NCBI RefSeq assembly: GCF_035582795.1
Contig: NC_134366.1
Location: 35,861,926-35,925,925, forward strand
Direction: 5' to 3'
Length of the DNA stretch: 64,000 nucleotides
Source of the DNA: Mycteria americana
Lineage: Eukaryota; Chordata; Aves; Ciconiiformes; Ciconiidae
Positions 63,653 through 64,000 of the stretch are shown here, in pieces; the stretch's first letter is position 1; each line of letters opens with the position of its first letter. Position numbers and translations under genes: made by a program. The notes below the pieces were generated by a model. The model had not been told where the DNA came from and made no database searches. It saw nothing but the letters and a program-made list of their open reading frames with translations.

Positions 63653-64000
63653 AATATTTTCAAGTGACATTTTGTACTGTTAACGGTGTATTTTACTCAG
63701 CAGCTCACACCAGAACCTATCGAAGTCATTGAAACAACCCAATGGGCACTGAAGTGGGCCATTATCCCATTTTATAAAGCCTGCCCAACATTTTTTATCT
63801 CATTGAAGCCTAACAAGAACAGTAATGTGACCATCTAAAGTGCTGAAATTGTGTATTTTGTTGTGGTTAACGTGGTATCAAGGACACCTATTTGTGGAGT
63901 CCTGTATTTACTGGAACATTATGAGTGCAAAGGACAATCTGCATCTATAACATATTCACACAGACAGTTTTTAGAGAATAATCATGCTTTTTTACCCTCT

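Noticed and set aside
1..64000. CRISPR arrays, operons, prophage or tRNA/rRNA genes
   Set aside because: The window is vertebrate nuclear DNA. No phased repeat-spacer array, tRNA cloverleaf or rRNA sequence was seen.

Overview
This is vertebrate nuclear DNA, almost certainly from a bird. The strongest lineage marks are a 5'-truncated CR1 LINE with the typical CR1 3' octamer repeat (53392-53637) and a solo LTR of a common avian ERVL-type endogenous retrovirus with matching 5-bp flanks (25690-26277). Coding sequence occurs as short exons with GT/AG borders in A+T-rich non-coding DNA. No long bacterial-type or viral open reading frame is present.

The right third (43555-63003) holds the 3' end of one gene on the minus strand. 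Seven coding exons join in frame through exact splice sites to give the last 215 residues and stop codon of a Rap guanine-nucleotide exchange factor. The protein is best matched by RAPGEF5 (MR-GEF). From 5' to 3' the exons are 63003-62825, 59461-59371, 56685-56635, 55498-55411, 51812-51748, 47135-47081 and 43673-43555. They encode most of the CDC25-homology (RasGEF) catalytic domain and the short C-terminal tail. Upstream exons lie beyond the right edge. The 3' UTR runs left from 43554, and its end is uncertain.

The left two thirds (1 to about 41.9 kb) show no supportable protein-coding gene. In other vertebrates CDCA7L is the neighbour on the 3' side of RAPGEF5, so this is probably the gap between those genes; no CDCA7L exon was recognised. 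It holds small tandem repeats (66 bp at 2109-2251, 50 bp at 3380-3479), a decayed hAT-type transposase on the minus strand (about 12180-12600), the ERVL-type solo LTR, several tRNA-derived (MIR/CORE-SINE-like) relics, possible LINE relics, and a strong pre-miRNA-like hairpin at 23506-23578.

The most interesting unexplained items are the 23.5-kb hairpin, the hAT transposase fossil, a cluster of perfect inverted repeats near 9.7 kb, a TATGCGAA direct-plus-inverted repeat at 17.3 kb, and G-rich tracts on the sense strand of a RAPGEF5 intron. No new multi-gene system was seen.
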